A DNA stretch of 64,000 nucleotides from Macrotrachela quadricornifera. Lineage: Eukaryota > Rotifera > Eurotatoria > Philodinida > Philodinidae. Shown here piece by piece: positions 40,848 through 55,100 of the stretch (the stretch's first letter is position 1; every line of letters starts with the position of its first letter). The stretch spans positions 122,820 to 186,819 of the forward strand of contig JAJEKB010000261.1 in NCBI GenBank assembly GCA_022393335.1, in the 5' to 3' direction. The notes beneath the pieces were generated by a model. It had not been told where the DNA came from and made no database searches. It worked only from the letters and a program-made list of their open reading frames with translations. A program made the position numbers and the translations under genes.

Positions 40848-40872
40848 CAGAGAGAGAGAGAGAGAGAGAGAG
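40848..40872. repeat. (AG)n microsatellite
   Basis: About 12 AG units followed by further imperfect GA-rich sequence to about 40910, and another GA-rich block at 41048-41095. Confidence 0.9.
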
Positions 40873-41423
40873 ATATGGAAAGAGACATAGAGAAGAGAAT
40901 GAGACGCAAAAAAGATGTAGCAAAAAAGATCTCATCAAATCGAAACAAACATGACATACATACACAGACACACAGACAGATCTATCTAAGTTCACTAACA
41001 ACAGCATTAGAATGGTTTCTCACTCAAGCATCTGTGAGCGATTGAGAATGAGAGAGAGAGAGAAAGAAAGAAAGAGAGATAGACAGAGAAAAAGAGGAAG
41101 TAAACAGAAAACAGACTATACGAACCATTAGAATATCGGATGACATTTAGACAACTACTACCAAATAGCAGTAAGAAGGCATTCATAAATATTTTGACTT
41201 GACACTATGTCTCCAATGGCCTCACCCTCTTATATTGTCTGTTTATTTACGCAACATGACACAGATTCGTCTAATATCTGGATATGATCCGCCTTTAAAC
41301 CAAACAAATAGATCAATTATTTTACTAAATAGATAAATTGTTCAATTATTTGTTAATTATTATGTAGCCAACAAGAGATAATACGAGAGACAAGAAGTAT
41401 TCTTGTCGATGTCACATCATTCT

Positions 41424-41446
41424 ATCATCATCATCATCATCATCAT
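41424..41446. repeat. (ATC)n microsatellite
   Basis: Seven or so perfect ATC units. A related, less perfect CATCAT-rich tract lies near 40390-40435. Confidence 0.85.
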
Positions 41447-44400
41447 TATTCATTGATCATCTATTGACTCACGAACGATCGTGTAAACGTTTCTATACTG
41501 ATGTGCTTTCAGATCTGCAAGACCGCTAATATCTTATGCCGCTGACTGATGGATCAACTATCGGAAAGGAATATACAAAAAAAAGCAAAAAGAAAGACAA
41601 GACCAAACGAATGAAGAGAGAAATTTATTGGCTCTCATCAAAGCGTTATACAATGACTATCGTCTATTGTATATAACTAATAATGGCTTGCATTAGAAAA
41701 AAAAATAAGATATATATGTATATATATAAAACATAAGACAGAGTTGTAGAAGAATCATAGATAAACCATTGATTATCCTTCAGATGCCGAGACATATACA
41801 TAATGTTTTTTTTCTAATACATGTTTCTCATCAATATCTTCAAACTCTTTTTTTTTACAAACAATATGTAATCCATCAATCAATAATATTTCGACAATGC
41901 TACAACAGTCGTTATAATAACAAGAATATTACATATATAATGTAAATTTCAATGACTCGTTTCATAGATAGAATTATTTTATCAATAAAAAAAACTTATT
42001 AATATCATTATTGTATCGAACTAACATTTAGCAGGAAAAAAAAATTCTCTACAAATATCTCTTATATTCAATACATATCAATTGATCGGAAGGAAAATAA
42101 GATTAGAAAAAAAAAGATAGATTATTAAATATAAATAAATAAATAAATAAATATTTGACTCAGTAGATCATATATTTTTCTTTTTCGATATTATTAAAAT
42201 ATCATTGTTATTAATTCATTTTCTTACATTTACTAGAAATAAAAGAACTCTATAATCAGGATTACTGTTTTCTTTTTATATGAATGTCTTACATAAATAA
42301 TAGCGAACAAAAAAACAAAAAAAACAAATTCATCGAAGAATGTTTAATTATATACATACATATATTTACAACTATAGTCAAAAACATATAATATTTAATC
42401 TTGAAATTATATTCATATGAATTTAACTTGAAGCTTCATAAGAAAGACCCATTGTGACAGATGAAGCCTGTCTTTTTAACTATGGAGATTATAGCAATAT
42501 GATATTATCATTAAAAGATATTTTTTTTTAGCATATCTGTGAAATGAAATATATTCATTAATTCCCAAAAGATATACTTCCTGTAAAAATTCAAATAATA
42601 TTTTTGTTTCTTATTATAAAAATTTTCTTATCTTTTATATTACTCAAATTAATTCCTAATAAGATGATAAACTTCTTTCTTTTTTTTTACTTCATATATT
42701 AATCATATATTCTAGTTAAAGAAAAAGGAAAGATGTCACTACGATTTAATATAGAAAATCCTATAAAGAAATCTACTGACAACAGAAAATTCATCGACAT
42801 ATGATCTAATGTCTTCAAAACAACATATGGCATTATATTAAATAACAAACGAATACTCTCAAGTTTCTATCATTTTTTTTGTCTCATATGAAAAAAGAAA
42901 TAATTTATCATACGTTTATAATCAATTCATATGTTTATATATCAAATATAAAATACAATGACATATAAATGATACAATATTTTTAAATAAAGTATTATTA
43001 TTCATTTTAGATAGATTAATTATATTATTAAAATTGTATAAAAATTAATTTTGTAATAGTAACAAAAGAATATCTTAAATTTCTTCATATTCTTTGTATT
43101 ATTTATATACAATAGTATTTTATTCATATTTACCGAATTGAATATACAATTTTATTAATCAATCAATTCTTTCTTTTTATCTTTCTATTATTTAATAGAA
43201 AATTTATAATAGTTTTGATTATAATTGGTTGTATGAACAACCTCGAACAATATCCTTGTACAATTTCAATCTTTTTGACCTCTACTTAAGTATTATTTTT
43301 TATTGAACAACGAACCTTTTTCTTTTTATTATACGTAATACTAATCGTTTAGTATCAATCATTACGTTCTTTTTTTTTTTTTTACTTTTATCGTCTTTCC
43401 TTCTCTTTGAATATGTTGAAAAATCATAGGCACAATTTGCTTTTGTACTCAAATTACATTTCAAATAAATATCAATTGATAAACGACAAATGCGAATAGG
43501 CACGCTAGAATAAGAACATACATGTATAACTATATGCTCAATCGATCGTTATGATATGAATAATAAAAATAAGAAAAGAATAATCAATCGAACAAATGTC
43601 TATGAATAGCCTTTTCATTTTATCTTTTGTTTTTTATATATTATCTTTAAAATAAACAAAGTAAAAATAAAATTCTATTTTTCTATCTCTAATTAATCGA
43701 TAACAAATAAAAATTTCATTGGTTTAATGATAATATGTCATCTCATTTCTTTTTTTATGTGTTAATGCTATTCTTAATGATAAGTTGATTTCTTTTGTTC
43801 TCATATGTGCAATCGGAAAATGTAATAACAACAATATTATATACACACATGTGTGCCTTAGTTAGAAATAACTTCGAGGCAATCAGTTTGAAGAAGAAGA
43901 AGAATAGAAGTATACATCAGACAAATGCTTTTCTTATTCGTTGTTTCATATACTACAGGAGACGATTAACCTTAAGATAAAAATAAGAAGATGGCACATC
44001 ATATCAAACGAAGAAAGAAGACGTAAACCATCATCATTATCATCATCTCATCAACATCACTGTCCATTTTTGAACATCCATCTGCTTCGTTCATTCTATT
44101 CTTTTTCTTTGTTATGTTTGTGTTCGACGTGATCGTTATAAATACGACCAAGAAAGAGAGCGATGAAGAGGAAAAAAAGAAGAAGAAACAGATAAATAAA
44201 TGATGGAAAGAAGATGATGCCCTCTACCCCTTATAGTAGTCCCGTCATTGGGCATAAATGAATGCCACTTCAGACAGACAGAACAACAACAGTCGATCAA
44301 ATAATATATAAAGGGTAAGAAAGACAGAGTTATTGAGAAAGAGACTCCTTCCGTTTTTTTTTCAACATATTTTACTTGAATGCCAGTAAATATTGATTTC

Positions 44401-47400
44401 TAACTATAGAAGAAAGATACCTCGAAAATGATCAGCCTTGTATATTAAAATGAACGACCATGTATTCTTTTTCTCTTTCTTTTTCATCTCCCTTGATAGA
44501 TGAAAAATATATATATATATATGCATTGTATAAAAGTCCATCGAGACACGGACGGAGGGAGATATTGAATATATATATGTGTGGATGTAATATATATTGT
44601 GTAAAGAGTTTTAATGTTTAAGAAATTGTTACATTCTATTTGGCTCAGCTATATAGGGAAATCATGATGATCATCATATTTTTTGATATGTATAATATAT
44701 ATATGGTGTATTTTAAGTGTTTGAATAATTTATCATTCAATGTGAGAAGATGTAATCGATTTTATCTTGAACTACAAAGAAAAGTCAGTAAAAGAGAGAA
44801 AGAGTAGGTAAGTAAGTCATGGAAAAGTATAGAAGTTTCTTTCCTCGTTTATCAAAGATAAGAAGAAAGAGTTTGTATGCACATCAATACTTGAAAAATG
44901 ATACATATTGGCTTCAGTAACCACTTTGTTCATCGATATCTATGTATAAAGGTAACAAAAACCGATTTTGAGAAGTGATGACTTCAACACTTGCTTAATC
45001 TGTTATATTGAAAAGAGAGTGAAGAATAATAAAAGAAAAAGAGAAAGTGCATGTATCAGATGACCACTATCACCGACTACATAGCACATTCAATTATCTC
45101 TTTAAACAAGAAAAAGAAAAGAAAGAGAAGATTCGTGTACTTCTTCTCTATGTCGGACACGACAACGAATTATGATTGTATTGTGACGATTGTGTACAGA
45201 CGCACTCACTCTCTTACTTCTCCTCCTCCGCCTTCCTCCAGTAAACATTGGATTAGTCGCGCGCGAGCGCAATAAAGAGCTCTCGCATTGAATGAAAAAA
45301 CACATAGAAATAGTATAGTTATAGTACAGAAGTAACCTTCTTCTATGTGAACATCGTGTTCTGATAATTGTCAGTTTTGTCCCTACTGAGCCTATATGTA
45401 TGTATAAGATCGAGTAATGGATATATATGGCTCTATATAAGAATGTGTATGTATGTCTATGAACTTGGCATACATTGCATACGTAAGGGATTTATGCAAT
45501 CGACAACAACGATAGTATACTTGTTCTTGAATTTCAATCGATTACTATTATCAGCAATAGAGGCTATTCTACTTGTTGACTGACTAGTTAAGCTTTAAGC
45601 ATTCGAATAACAACACGTTCGTATTTGTAGATAGATCGATTTTCTTTTTTTCTTTTTTACTATATCTAACTGTAACGATTGCCTATCGTATAAACATGAG
45701 TCATTTGGTCAATTTCACTTGTTCGCCAAATATTCGAATTGACAGATATATATAAGATGATTGAAATAATATATAGATGAATGTTATTTAATTGCTACTC
45801 ATGGTACTGACAAGTAAGAGTGAGCTTTTTTTTTCTATCATTCACTCAACTTACTTATTGCTTATTTCGTCCTTTTCTTCTTTTCCTCTTTCTTCACAAT
45901 CAATCGACACCTGTATACAAACACGACGTGCTAGGCAATTCTCCTCGTAAAACTTGACCTTTGCTGGACTCATATGGTTCAGCACACTTTTGAGATGGTG
46001 GGATCTCACCTTTTCTTTTCCCTCTCTCTCTCTTTTTTTCTTTTTTTTTAAGTATTTGCCTTCGTTTCTTTTTTCGTATTTTTTCTCTCTTACTTTCTCT
46101 TTCTCTCTCTTATTCTACATCTCCTTCGTTTACATCCTGCTATTTCGTTGAATCTAATCCATCTATTGCCAATGTCACCATCATTTCGAACACTTCAATA
46201 ATACAAATTATATTCAAAAAGATATTGTCCCAAATATTAGTATAGTAAGTTCCTTTTTCCTTTTTCTTTGTCAACAAAAAAAAATATAGTCCGAAATTCT
46301 TCTCCACTGGGATTTATTTTACAATTAACATCGAAAAAACTCAATTGGAATTGCTAAATAGTATCATTGCTTATATATATATATATAGTGAAAGAAAAAT
46401 CTATCTTGTTTCTTTATTTGTAACTAAATAAGTCAACATTTTTTTTTATAATACTAATAGAAAGATCAAAGAATAGAAGATGATGACATTATTGGCATAT
46501 TTCCAATAAACTTGAAAAGAGTATAAAGAAAAAAAAATGCAATATAGCAAATCATTTGCATGATAATTAAATCTCTAGAGGGAATTGAATTGAACAACAT
46601 TTATGACGAGAGAATAAAGAGAGAATTAGAGTTATGTCCCCATGTCCCGAAACCAAACCTCATTTGTCAAAAACGAGAAAATCTCGTTTTTTTGCCAATT
46701 CTCTCTCTCTCACTCTCTCTTTTATTCTATCTATAGTCGCGTCATCGATGAGCTGTGACCGAACCGGCGACTGATGAGTAGAACTATTCGCAGAAAAAAA
46801 AGATGAATGGTGTTGACACAATTAGGTCGAGAGAGGAAACAACATCCATCTCGTGTTATGAATATGAATCAATACATCATTATATAAAGGAAAAAACCAA
46901 CGAAAAAAAAATGGGAAAGACATTAAAAAAAAAAGATTTCTTCCTCCGAATCTTATTTATAATTGGTTGATCATATATCTATACTATCTCTATGTAAAAA
47001 AACAAACCAATATTTTATGTTTAGACTGTTCTGATCATCATTATTGTTTATAGTAACGTCGATATTATCCGTAAAAAATAGCTTTAGATATATCAATCTT
47101 TTTTATTTTTTCGACAAATATGATGTATATTGTGAGGATAATGATAATAGTCCCAATCCATCCGTATATTTACACATAAGAGTATTTGATACAATTCATT
47201 TTTAATTATTAATAGTAGTGTATCTAAGTGAATGAGAGATAGAAAAAAAAATGATAGAACAGTTTTTAATGATACTATCATATATCGAGATTAGATTTAT
47301 GAAGTAACATGCTACAGATTGTTTCTCTCCTGTCAGAATAAGAAAGATATCAAAAAGAAAAAAACAAAAGTACGAGTCTAATTATTTTCGCGATTGGATT

Positions 47401-47978
47401 TGAAAGATAAGTCAATTGAATACATTTTATGTTAGCTTTTTTTTTCTCTATCTATTATTGGCATCAATAAGTCTACGCAAGAGATGAGAACATTGATAGG
47501 TACATATAGATTTATTCAAATAGTTAGAGCAATAGAGAAAAAGAAGGAAGCAAAAAAAAAAGACCTCATTTGAAATATGTATAACTATGTTATATGTTCT
47601 TTTCGACAACCATTGCTTAGTGCCATAAAAAAGATATATATATATATATATAAGTCAGTGCGCTTTCATTTTCTCAATATCGACATTATCATTTTAGTTT
47701 TTTTTTTTTTTGTGATTGTATGTCGGCACAGAAATAATACTCGCGTTGGTTCGTTGTTTTCATCCGAACAGTACAAAAAAAAAGAAAATGAATAAGTGAA
47801 TCTGTAAGATCGGATTACGTCATTTCGTTCGTGCTTGTACTATTCTTTCTCGTCAGAAGCGACATATACCAAGCAAAAGAGAAAACAGATCTTTTTTTTT
47901 CATTTTCTCTTTCTCTTTTTCTACTTGTTGGTATTTTTTTTTCGGACTAAATACCTTTATCATCCTCATTTGGCATTA

Positions 47979-48052
47979 TATATATAAAAGTTAAACTGAT
48001 CGAGTCATCAGTCATCGATACTTTTAATTTGTTTAATCTCGATTCAAACTAG
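47979..48052 (+). promoter_or_regulatory. Candidate AMT core promoter and 5' UTR exon
   Basis: A TATA-like TATATAAAAG at about 47980-47990 is followed about 60 bp later by a consensus 5' splice donor (CTA then GTAAGT at 48052). An acceptor GACGATAG ends just before GAACTGAATATGG, nine nt upstream of the AMT ATG at 48541. This fits a short non-coding first exon and a 5' UTR intron of about 480 bp. It is inferred from sequence only. Confidence 0.4.
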
Positions 48053-48540
48053 TAAGTAATTAATATATAAGAGATTTTTATAAACAAATCAACATTTTCA
48101 TAAGATATAATCGAAATATCTGATCAAGATAAATTAGTTTTATTTAACATTTTTACACGTACACATAGAAAATGTATATGTTATGTATAGAGACATACAG
48201 AAAAATTGATAACATATTTCATATGATGTACTACTATGTGTATAATGTTGTTTCACAGTTGGTGTTGGTAGCACTGTATATGAGAAGATATCGTCTTACC
48301 AGTTAACGGATAACGAACGTCATATGTTGAAAATCAATCAATGTAAAAATGAAAAGTTTTTTTTATGTCTCTTTGTTGTTTTTTTTTGTTTTATCATCTT
48401 AAAAAAATATCGTTTGTTCGTTTTTTTTTAAATCTTAAAATTTGTATCTATGTATATTGTCTGTCTGTGTTTATTCTAGACAAAGAAAAAAAAAACTTGA
48501 ATAGTTATTATATTTGAATAGTCGACGATAGGAACTGAAT

Positions 48541-50938
48541 ATGGCAACAAATGAGCAATTACAAGGCGCAGTTGAAAGTTTCTTTCTTCTGTTCAATGGT
48601 GTTATCGTTTTTTGTAAGTCATAAAAATATTAAGTATTAAAAATAAAATTTTTATCTTTGAAATTTTAGTAATGAGTTGTGGTTATACACTGATTGAATC
48701 AGGTGGTGTTCGAAGTCAAAATGCAGGTCATAGTTTATTTAAAACTCTTCTTGTTTTTAGTAAGTTAAGTTTATTTATTGAATTTTTTCTAATGTAATAT
48801 AAAACTAATAATTTTAGTTACATCGGCACTTGCTTATTGGATAACTGGTTATGCATTTGCTTTTGGTGGTAGTCCAAATGTTATTTTAGGTACACGTTTT
48901 TGGACTAGTGAACGTTTTGGTGCAAAAGATCTTCGTCCAGGTGTTGATAATTTTACAAATTCAAATGATTATTATAATTTAAATAATCAAGATCCATATA
49001 TACATTTTTTTTATCATTATATGTTAACATTTCTTGTTACAAATATAGCAGCAAGTGCATTCGCCGAACGATGTCGAGTTCCAGTTTATATACTTTTTTC
49101 AATACTTATGGCTGGTAAAATTTATTTAACAAAAATTTATATATCTATATATATATATGTATGTTATATAGGATTTGTTTATCCATTTCTTGCACATTGG
49201 ATGTGGGGTGCGAATGGTTGGCTTGGTGCTGTTGTTGGTGCACGAGTAAGAGATATTATTATATTTAATAATAATTTGATGTTGTTGTTTTTTTTCAAAT
49301 AGGATTATGGAGGTAGTGCAATAATTTATTTAACAGCAGGTGTTGCAGCATTAATTGGTACAATTTTTCTTGGTCCACGTTTTGGTCGATTTGAACCACG
49401 TACATTACCATTATTTGGTCATAGTATTCCAGTAAATAATAAAAAAAAGAATTCAATTTTGATAAATAAATAATCATTTTATTATTATTTAGATAACATC
49501 AGTTGGTGCAATTCTTGTTGGATTCGGTTTTTTTGTACTTAATTCAGGCGCTGATCATCGTATAACAGGAGAAGGTTATGGTGATCGTGTTGGACATGGG
49601 CTTATTAATACACTTTTATCAGGTGCAACATCAGGTGCAACTTATTATCTATTACAACGTCTTATTGAAGGTAAGAAATATTTAATAGAATAATAAAATA
49701 AAATCATTCTTTTATATTTAGCAATTAAACAACCCGCTCGTCATCTCAAGCGACGTGTATTTTTATCAACTGTTAATTCAATTATAGCTGGTATGGTTGC
49801 TGTTGCTGGCGGAGCTGTTGCATATAATCCATGGTCAGCAGTTGTTGTTGGATCTATTGCTGCATTGAGTTTCTTATTATGGAGTAAATTATTAATTAAA
49901 CTTCATGTTGATGATCCTGTTGAAACAGCAGCTGGTAAAAATATGCGAGAGAAAGGAAAAGAAAATATTTGTTTTTAATAATAAATTTTTTTTTGTATAG
50001 TTCATATTGGTGGAGGTTTATGGGGTATTTTTGCTGTACCAATTTTTCGACGAACAGTTGGACCAAGTGTTGAAGGTGCAGTTAGAGACGATGTATTTCT
50101 CTCAATTATCTATCGAATTACTTATGGAGAAAGTTGGCGGGTACTAGAATAAAAAAAAATATTTTTTTTAGAACTATAAAATAAATGTCAATTTTTTTTT
50201 TATTTTAGGGTTTACTTAATTCATTATGTACTGCAGCTGTTGTAATGGCATGGACAGCTATATTTATTGCACTTCTATTTCTTATACTTAAATTAGTTCG
50301 TTTATTAAAAGTTTCTAAAGAAGAAGAATTGCGAGGTAAGAAAAAAAGGAAAATCATTTTATTATCATTATTTATTTTTTTGTAAGGTATTGATCTATTT
50401 CAACATGGTGAACCAGCATATGCACTTCGTATTTATTGTGCTGCATGCGGTGAACAATTACAAGGTAAAACAATTGAACAAGAAACAGTTGGTGCACGAC
50501 CAAATTTTCCAACAATTGTTACTGATGCTGAAGGCGGTATGTAAATTCGAATATGTTTATTTCGATTTGTTATTATTTTGAAGTTAATCGAAAATTTCTA
50601 TTTATGCACATATCTTTTTGAATTAGTAAAAGCTAAATATTAGTTTCTATAATATCATAGTCACTATTAATATATATTTTTCAGCCTACGTGCTCGATGA
50701 TATGCGTGGGTAAGAAGATAAAAAAAAACACATATATCAATCAGCTATAAATAAACAGATGATCTTCTACTTTGCATTTTGCTCTTTGTAGACACACACA
50801 TTGCGCTTTTGCCTCTTTAATTTAAAAAAAAAATAATAAAATAAAAAGAAATTAATTGTTTTTATTCTATGTATTTATTATTAATTGATTTTTATATTTA
50901 TATTTTCTAGCAATCGTCCCTATCGAATATTTCAGTGA
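48541..50938 (+). CDS. AMT-type ammonium transporter (507 aa)
   Basis: Membrane channel/transporter for ammonium of the AMT/Mep family (not Rh type). Exons: 48541-48613, 48670-48759, 48818-49114, 49172-49245, 49303-49431, 49493-49670, 49722-49934, 50001-50140, 50209-50335, 50387-50536, 50685-50709, 50911-50938; 1524 nt in phase. Family marks: SCGYTLIESGGVRSQNAGH (TM1), AYWITGYAFAFGG, VYPFLAHWMWG, and the C-terminal EEELRGIDLFQHGEPAYA regulatory motif. About 11 hydrophobic segments. The second pore histidine is present (AAVHIGGGLWGI). At the first twin-His position, usually DFAGSGVVHL, the sequence reads DYGGSAIIYLTAG, so His is Tyr. Whether transport is changed is unknown. It stands alone, with large gaps on both sides. 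Confidence 0.93.
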
Positions 50939-51801
50939 ACGAAATGGATCTAGTGGGAATGTAAATGGAACGAAAATAAAATCATTTAATGAAGAAAATC
51001 GTGTCTGATCTATTTGTTTTTTTTTCTTACACTCCTCTCTTTTTTTTTTTCTTTTTCTTTCTTGCAAAACATCTTACAAACACACAGAATATTTTATAAT
51101 AGTATCATTTAAGAATGATCGTCAGGCTATATATATTAACAGTATCAAACGCTAGAAAATAAAAAAAACTCTTTTTCTTCTTGTGTTCTTTTTTTAATAT
51201 ATATATCAATGAGCAATGGCAAAAATTAGATTAGTATATATGTGTGTTGAAAAAGCTTTAAATTTTTTTTTCTACAGTATTTCTTTTTCTTTTTCTTTTT
51301 CTTTGTTGCTGTTGTGTTCATCTGTCTATCATTTTCTCTGACAATGACAATCAAAAAGTCAGAATTAATAGACAGATTATTATTACTTATTATTACTATT
51401 ATTTATCCTTATATTTCTTTTTGTGAATGTTTGTCAACTTAAATATTTATTATTCGAGTTATGACACATTCTTCTATTTGTCCCTCCCCATCCTTCATTT
51501 TTTTTTGTTCTATTGGCTGTATGTTTTACGATTTGATTTTACTATTTCGTAAGAATAATACAGTATGTTGATATGAATAGGAGTTTTCCTTTTGTTTCTT
51601 TTTCTTGATATTTACAACAACAGCCTTACTTATTTTATCTTTTTCTTTTCTTTTTTTTTTTTTGTTCTTGCTCAAGTTCAGTGTGTATGTGTGTTTGGTG
51701 TTTAAGCGTGTTCATTGCATTCGAATTTGTGTTTTCTTTTTTCCTTTTTTTTTTCTTTTGTTGATGTTGCTTTGTGTTTGCAATTAGTTTATAAGCGAAT
51801 A
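50939..51801. other. AMT 3' flank, no gene
   Basis: T-rich and pyrimidine-rich sequence with many (T)n and CTTTTT tracts, probably including the AMT 3' UTR. No coding potential was recognised. Confidence 0.5.
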
Positions 51802-52160
51802 AATGTGTCAAAATCGTGTTGTAGAAGGTGAGCAAGCTTTATATAGTTATCTAATCTTATTTACAAATATTCTTATGAATGATAAAATTTAGAAATTTTA
51901 TCAGGCATAAATGAAAAGAATGAATATTTATATGATATATGGAATAAATTCGTGAAAGCATAAATCAAAATTATTAAAGCAATTTGCAAATAAGAAAAGA
52001 TAACCTTGAATTGAAGAATTAGATTATATGTTATGGATCGAACAACGAACTATCTATCAAAATTTGACAAATCAGCTTTTATATGCTTTGAATGATAATA
52101 ATGCTAGTGTTGGAAAATGTCTTTTCAAGCTTTTATATGAATAATTACAATAGCAAATAA
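51802..52160 (+). pseudogene. Possible decayed gene, unknown family
   Basis: Starts ATG TGT CAA AAT CGT GTT GTA GAA G followed by a donor-like GTGAGC. A possible second exon begins after ATTTTATCAG near 51905 (GINEKNEYLYDIWNKFVKA, then stop). Further on, another frame reads LDYMLWIEQRTIYQNLTNQL and continues ALNDNNASVGKCLFKLLYE to a stop. Frame changes and stops between these coding-like pieces suggest a pseudogene. I do not recognise the protein. Confidence 0.3.
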
Positions 52161-55100
52161 ATTGAACGTTAATGGACTTTGATGAATTGGTTAAAACTAC
52201 GATTATATGCAGATAAATTAACAATAAGACTTTCTCTATTTACGTAAATTTCCATAGTTTAACCCTATTGATTAATATATTTATAATTCAAATTTTTTAT
52301 AGCTTTACAAAAATGTTTCTACATGTTCGTCAATAAATATTAGAGAATATACTAAATAATGAAGACAAAAAGTTATATTCTTAATGTTACAGTAGTTTCA
52401 GATTTTGATAATTATAAGAATCTCGTTTTTTTTTCTTTCATTTAATTATTCAATATCAGTAGAAAAGTTAAATATATTTTTTTTAACCTCATCATATTAA
52501 TGGTACCCCTACTTTTTATATCATTGGTATGATTGACATAATCTAATAGTAAAAATAAATGTAGAAAAATATAAAAATACTTGAAATGATGAATACATTA
52601 ATTGGTGCATTAAAATGTTTACGTAAACTGTTAAATAAGCAAAATATTTATAAAAGAAATTGACTGATAAAAAAGTGAGGTATTGTAAAATTTACTTATA
52701 TTCAAAGATAAACAAATCATTTTGATTAGCGTAATCATTAAATTCTAATGATAAGCCTTATCAGCTTTAGTAAATAATCCTATTTTGTTGTTACATGAAT
52801 TTTGATACATATATCTATCAATGCTTCAATATTTTTAACTGATAAACCAGGATATATTGATGCTACATGAGACAATTCATAGATTAGAAATTTTTGATAT
52901 TTTTTAAAAAAATTAATAGAGTCATACAAATACTTTAAATATGCTTTAATAAGATATGGATAGTCTATCAAATATGATTTATACCAGATCTTGAATACGC
53001 TGTTTATCTAAGGAATACTAGACTTAACATAATATCTATATATTCTAATCATTGGCTTCCAACTGATATCAACAAAAATATATTGAAAAAGCCATAGTAA
53101 GACATATGTCTGCACTCAACGTATAACTCTATTTAAATTGATTTTAACTTTAAGAACGATAAATTCATTTATACCATTTCAACATATCTCGATATTATCA
53201 ATATATAGATTAGTAATGACATCATCTATTATAGAATCATATTAGTTAGGATATTTTTATTAGAATAATATACTTATATATCTTTCTTGACAGTTACAAT
53301 TTTAAGTTTGTAATACATATTTACAACGATAATGTTTTGAGAAATAATAAAATCGAAGTTTTATCCTCCAGTGAAATATAACACAAACATTCGTCTTTTG
53401 TGTTTTTATTGATAATAAAAATCCTTATTTAAACATCTGAAGAAATCTGATCATGTTCGAACAATAAATTCAATTCGATCGATCTTCTCCGCCTTTTATT
53501 TTTACTCAAGATAGAATTGAATGAACATCTCGTTTGCACCAGTGTTGTCATTCTCATTTTCTCTTTATTCTATTCTGACTTGCTTGTTCGGTTCATTAAA
53601 CATCAAATTAGAATATAGAAAAGAAAGCAATGTAAAGAAAATTAAGTAATCTAACGGCGACACATCGATCCATTTATGTTTCTTCAGTGCACTGACCGAT
53701 GCACACGGTCGCATCACTAACTACAAAAGGTATAAGATGTCTATATACGCAAGTGAGGAAACGGATGTACAGTACGTCACGTAGTTTCTCCCTATTGACA
53801 TTGTACTTGTATTAGTATTATTAAAGCCAAAAAAAAAATCATTTTCATTTCCTTATGATGCGCAAATGATGTGCTTCGTTGAACTTGAAAGGACATGAAA
53901 AGAAAAACTGATGTTAGTTTTTTTTGCTCATATCAACGGTAGACATTAGTCAACCTTGTATTCGTTGTATATCGTAATGAGGTTGCTGTTTCTATTGCTG
54001 TCGGGTGAACGAGCCGGAAATGGGTCACTTAGATGGATAGTGGTGTTGGTGCAACACGATGCCGTTTCTCTTTTTTTTTCTCGCTTTCTCTTTCCCTGTC
54101 TCTTTCGCTCTCTTTTCTGTCGTTGTTCATCAATACATATTGAAAGTTTGAAGCTTATAGAGGCGGAGAAAGAGAGAGAAAAAAAAATCTTTATACACAT
54201 GAATTCTTTGCACATTCATACTCTTAAGCACGAAGACAACGTACAGTGAGCTTCATTCAACAAAAAAATTGAGCTAATTTTTCTTTGATATAATATTGAT
54301 GATATCAATAGTTGAAATCTCAAATTACTTTTTTTTTCTTTTTTTTATTCTTGACGCGCAACAATTTGTGTCTATCCAGATTAGAGTCGCCTCTAATTCT
54401 TATGCAATATATGTATGTATATATATGCATGGTCAATTACTTTTGTATGAATGAATCAATATGAGCTGAATGAGAGACGAACGGAAGAGCTGGCTAGCAT
54501 TTCCTTTGCCTTTATTTTGGGTATTACTGATGGTGCATGACTTTAGTGGACATCACGTCTCAGGTTCAATGTCATTTTCTTTTTTTTCCTCTTTCTCTCT
54601 CTCTCTTTCTCTCTCTCTCTTTCTCTCTAATTTTTTTTCTGACTTTATCCTTGTTGTTACATTATATTGTGTTCATTGAATGGAGTGCTTCACTCACTCT
54701 TTCACTGTAAAACATTGTTCTGATGTGTATACATACGTATAGAGTGTTGTTCAATCGTCATTCGTGCCGAGTAGAACATCAGCAGAAGAAGAAAAAAATT
54801 GATGTTGAATTTCGAATGCTTATACTGACATATCATCATTCATGTACTCGATTTTTCTTCTCACATACATACTTCTTAGTCACAGTCAATGCCAAGTGAG
54901 TGCTTGGAATATGTTGATTTTCTTTTTCCTATGTTAAAGTTAGCTGAGTTTTGTCATCTCTGTTCTTGGCCTAACCACTTGAAGATACAAGGAAATTCAT
55001 GAAAATATGTCATGGTAGATTATTAAGAATAAAGAAGAGGAATATGATAACAAATCTTGAGTCAGTAGATTGGTTGCACACTCAAAGTCATCATTCTATT

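Larger units (their letters stand above)
36897..47960. other. 11-kb gene-poor divergent region between Cav3 and AMT
   Basis: No coding exon could be supported on either strand. The sequence is richer in microsatellites and purine/pyrimidine tracts than the gene-dense parts: (AT)n near 37602-37637, (GA)n 38155-38178, (TC)n 38507-38541, (CT)n about 40096-40115, (AG)n 40848-40872, (ATC)n 41424-41446, (AAAT)n 42132-42153. Untranslated first exons and enhancers of Cav3 (transcribed leftwards) probably lie here. An acceptor-like TATATAG just before ATGCCTG near 36980 (minus) fits a 5' UTR intron. Confidence 0.5.

Noticed and set aside
40541..40957. 138-codon minus-strand open frame
   Set aside because: It runs through an (AG)n/(CT)n array giving Ser-Leu repeats; no domain, no splice context.
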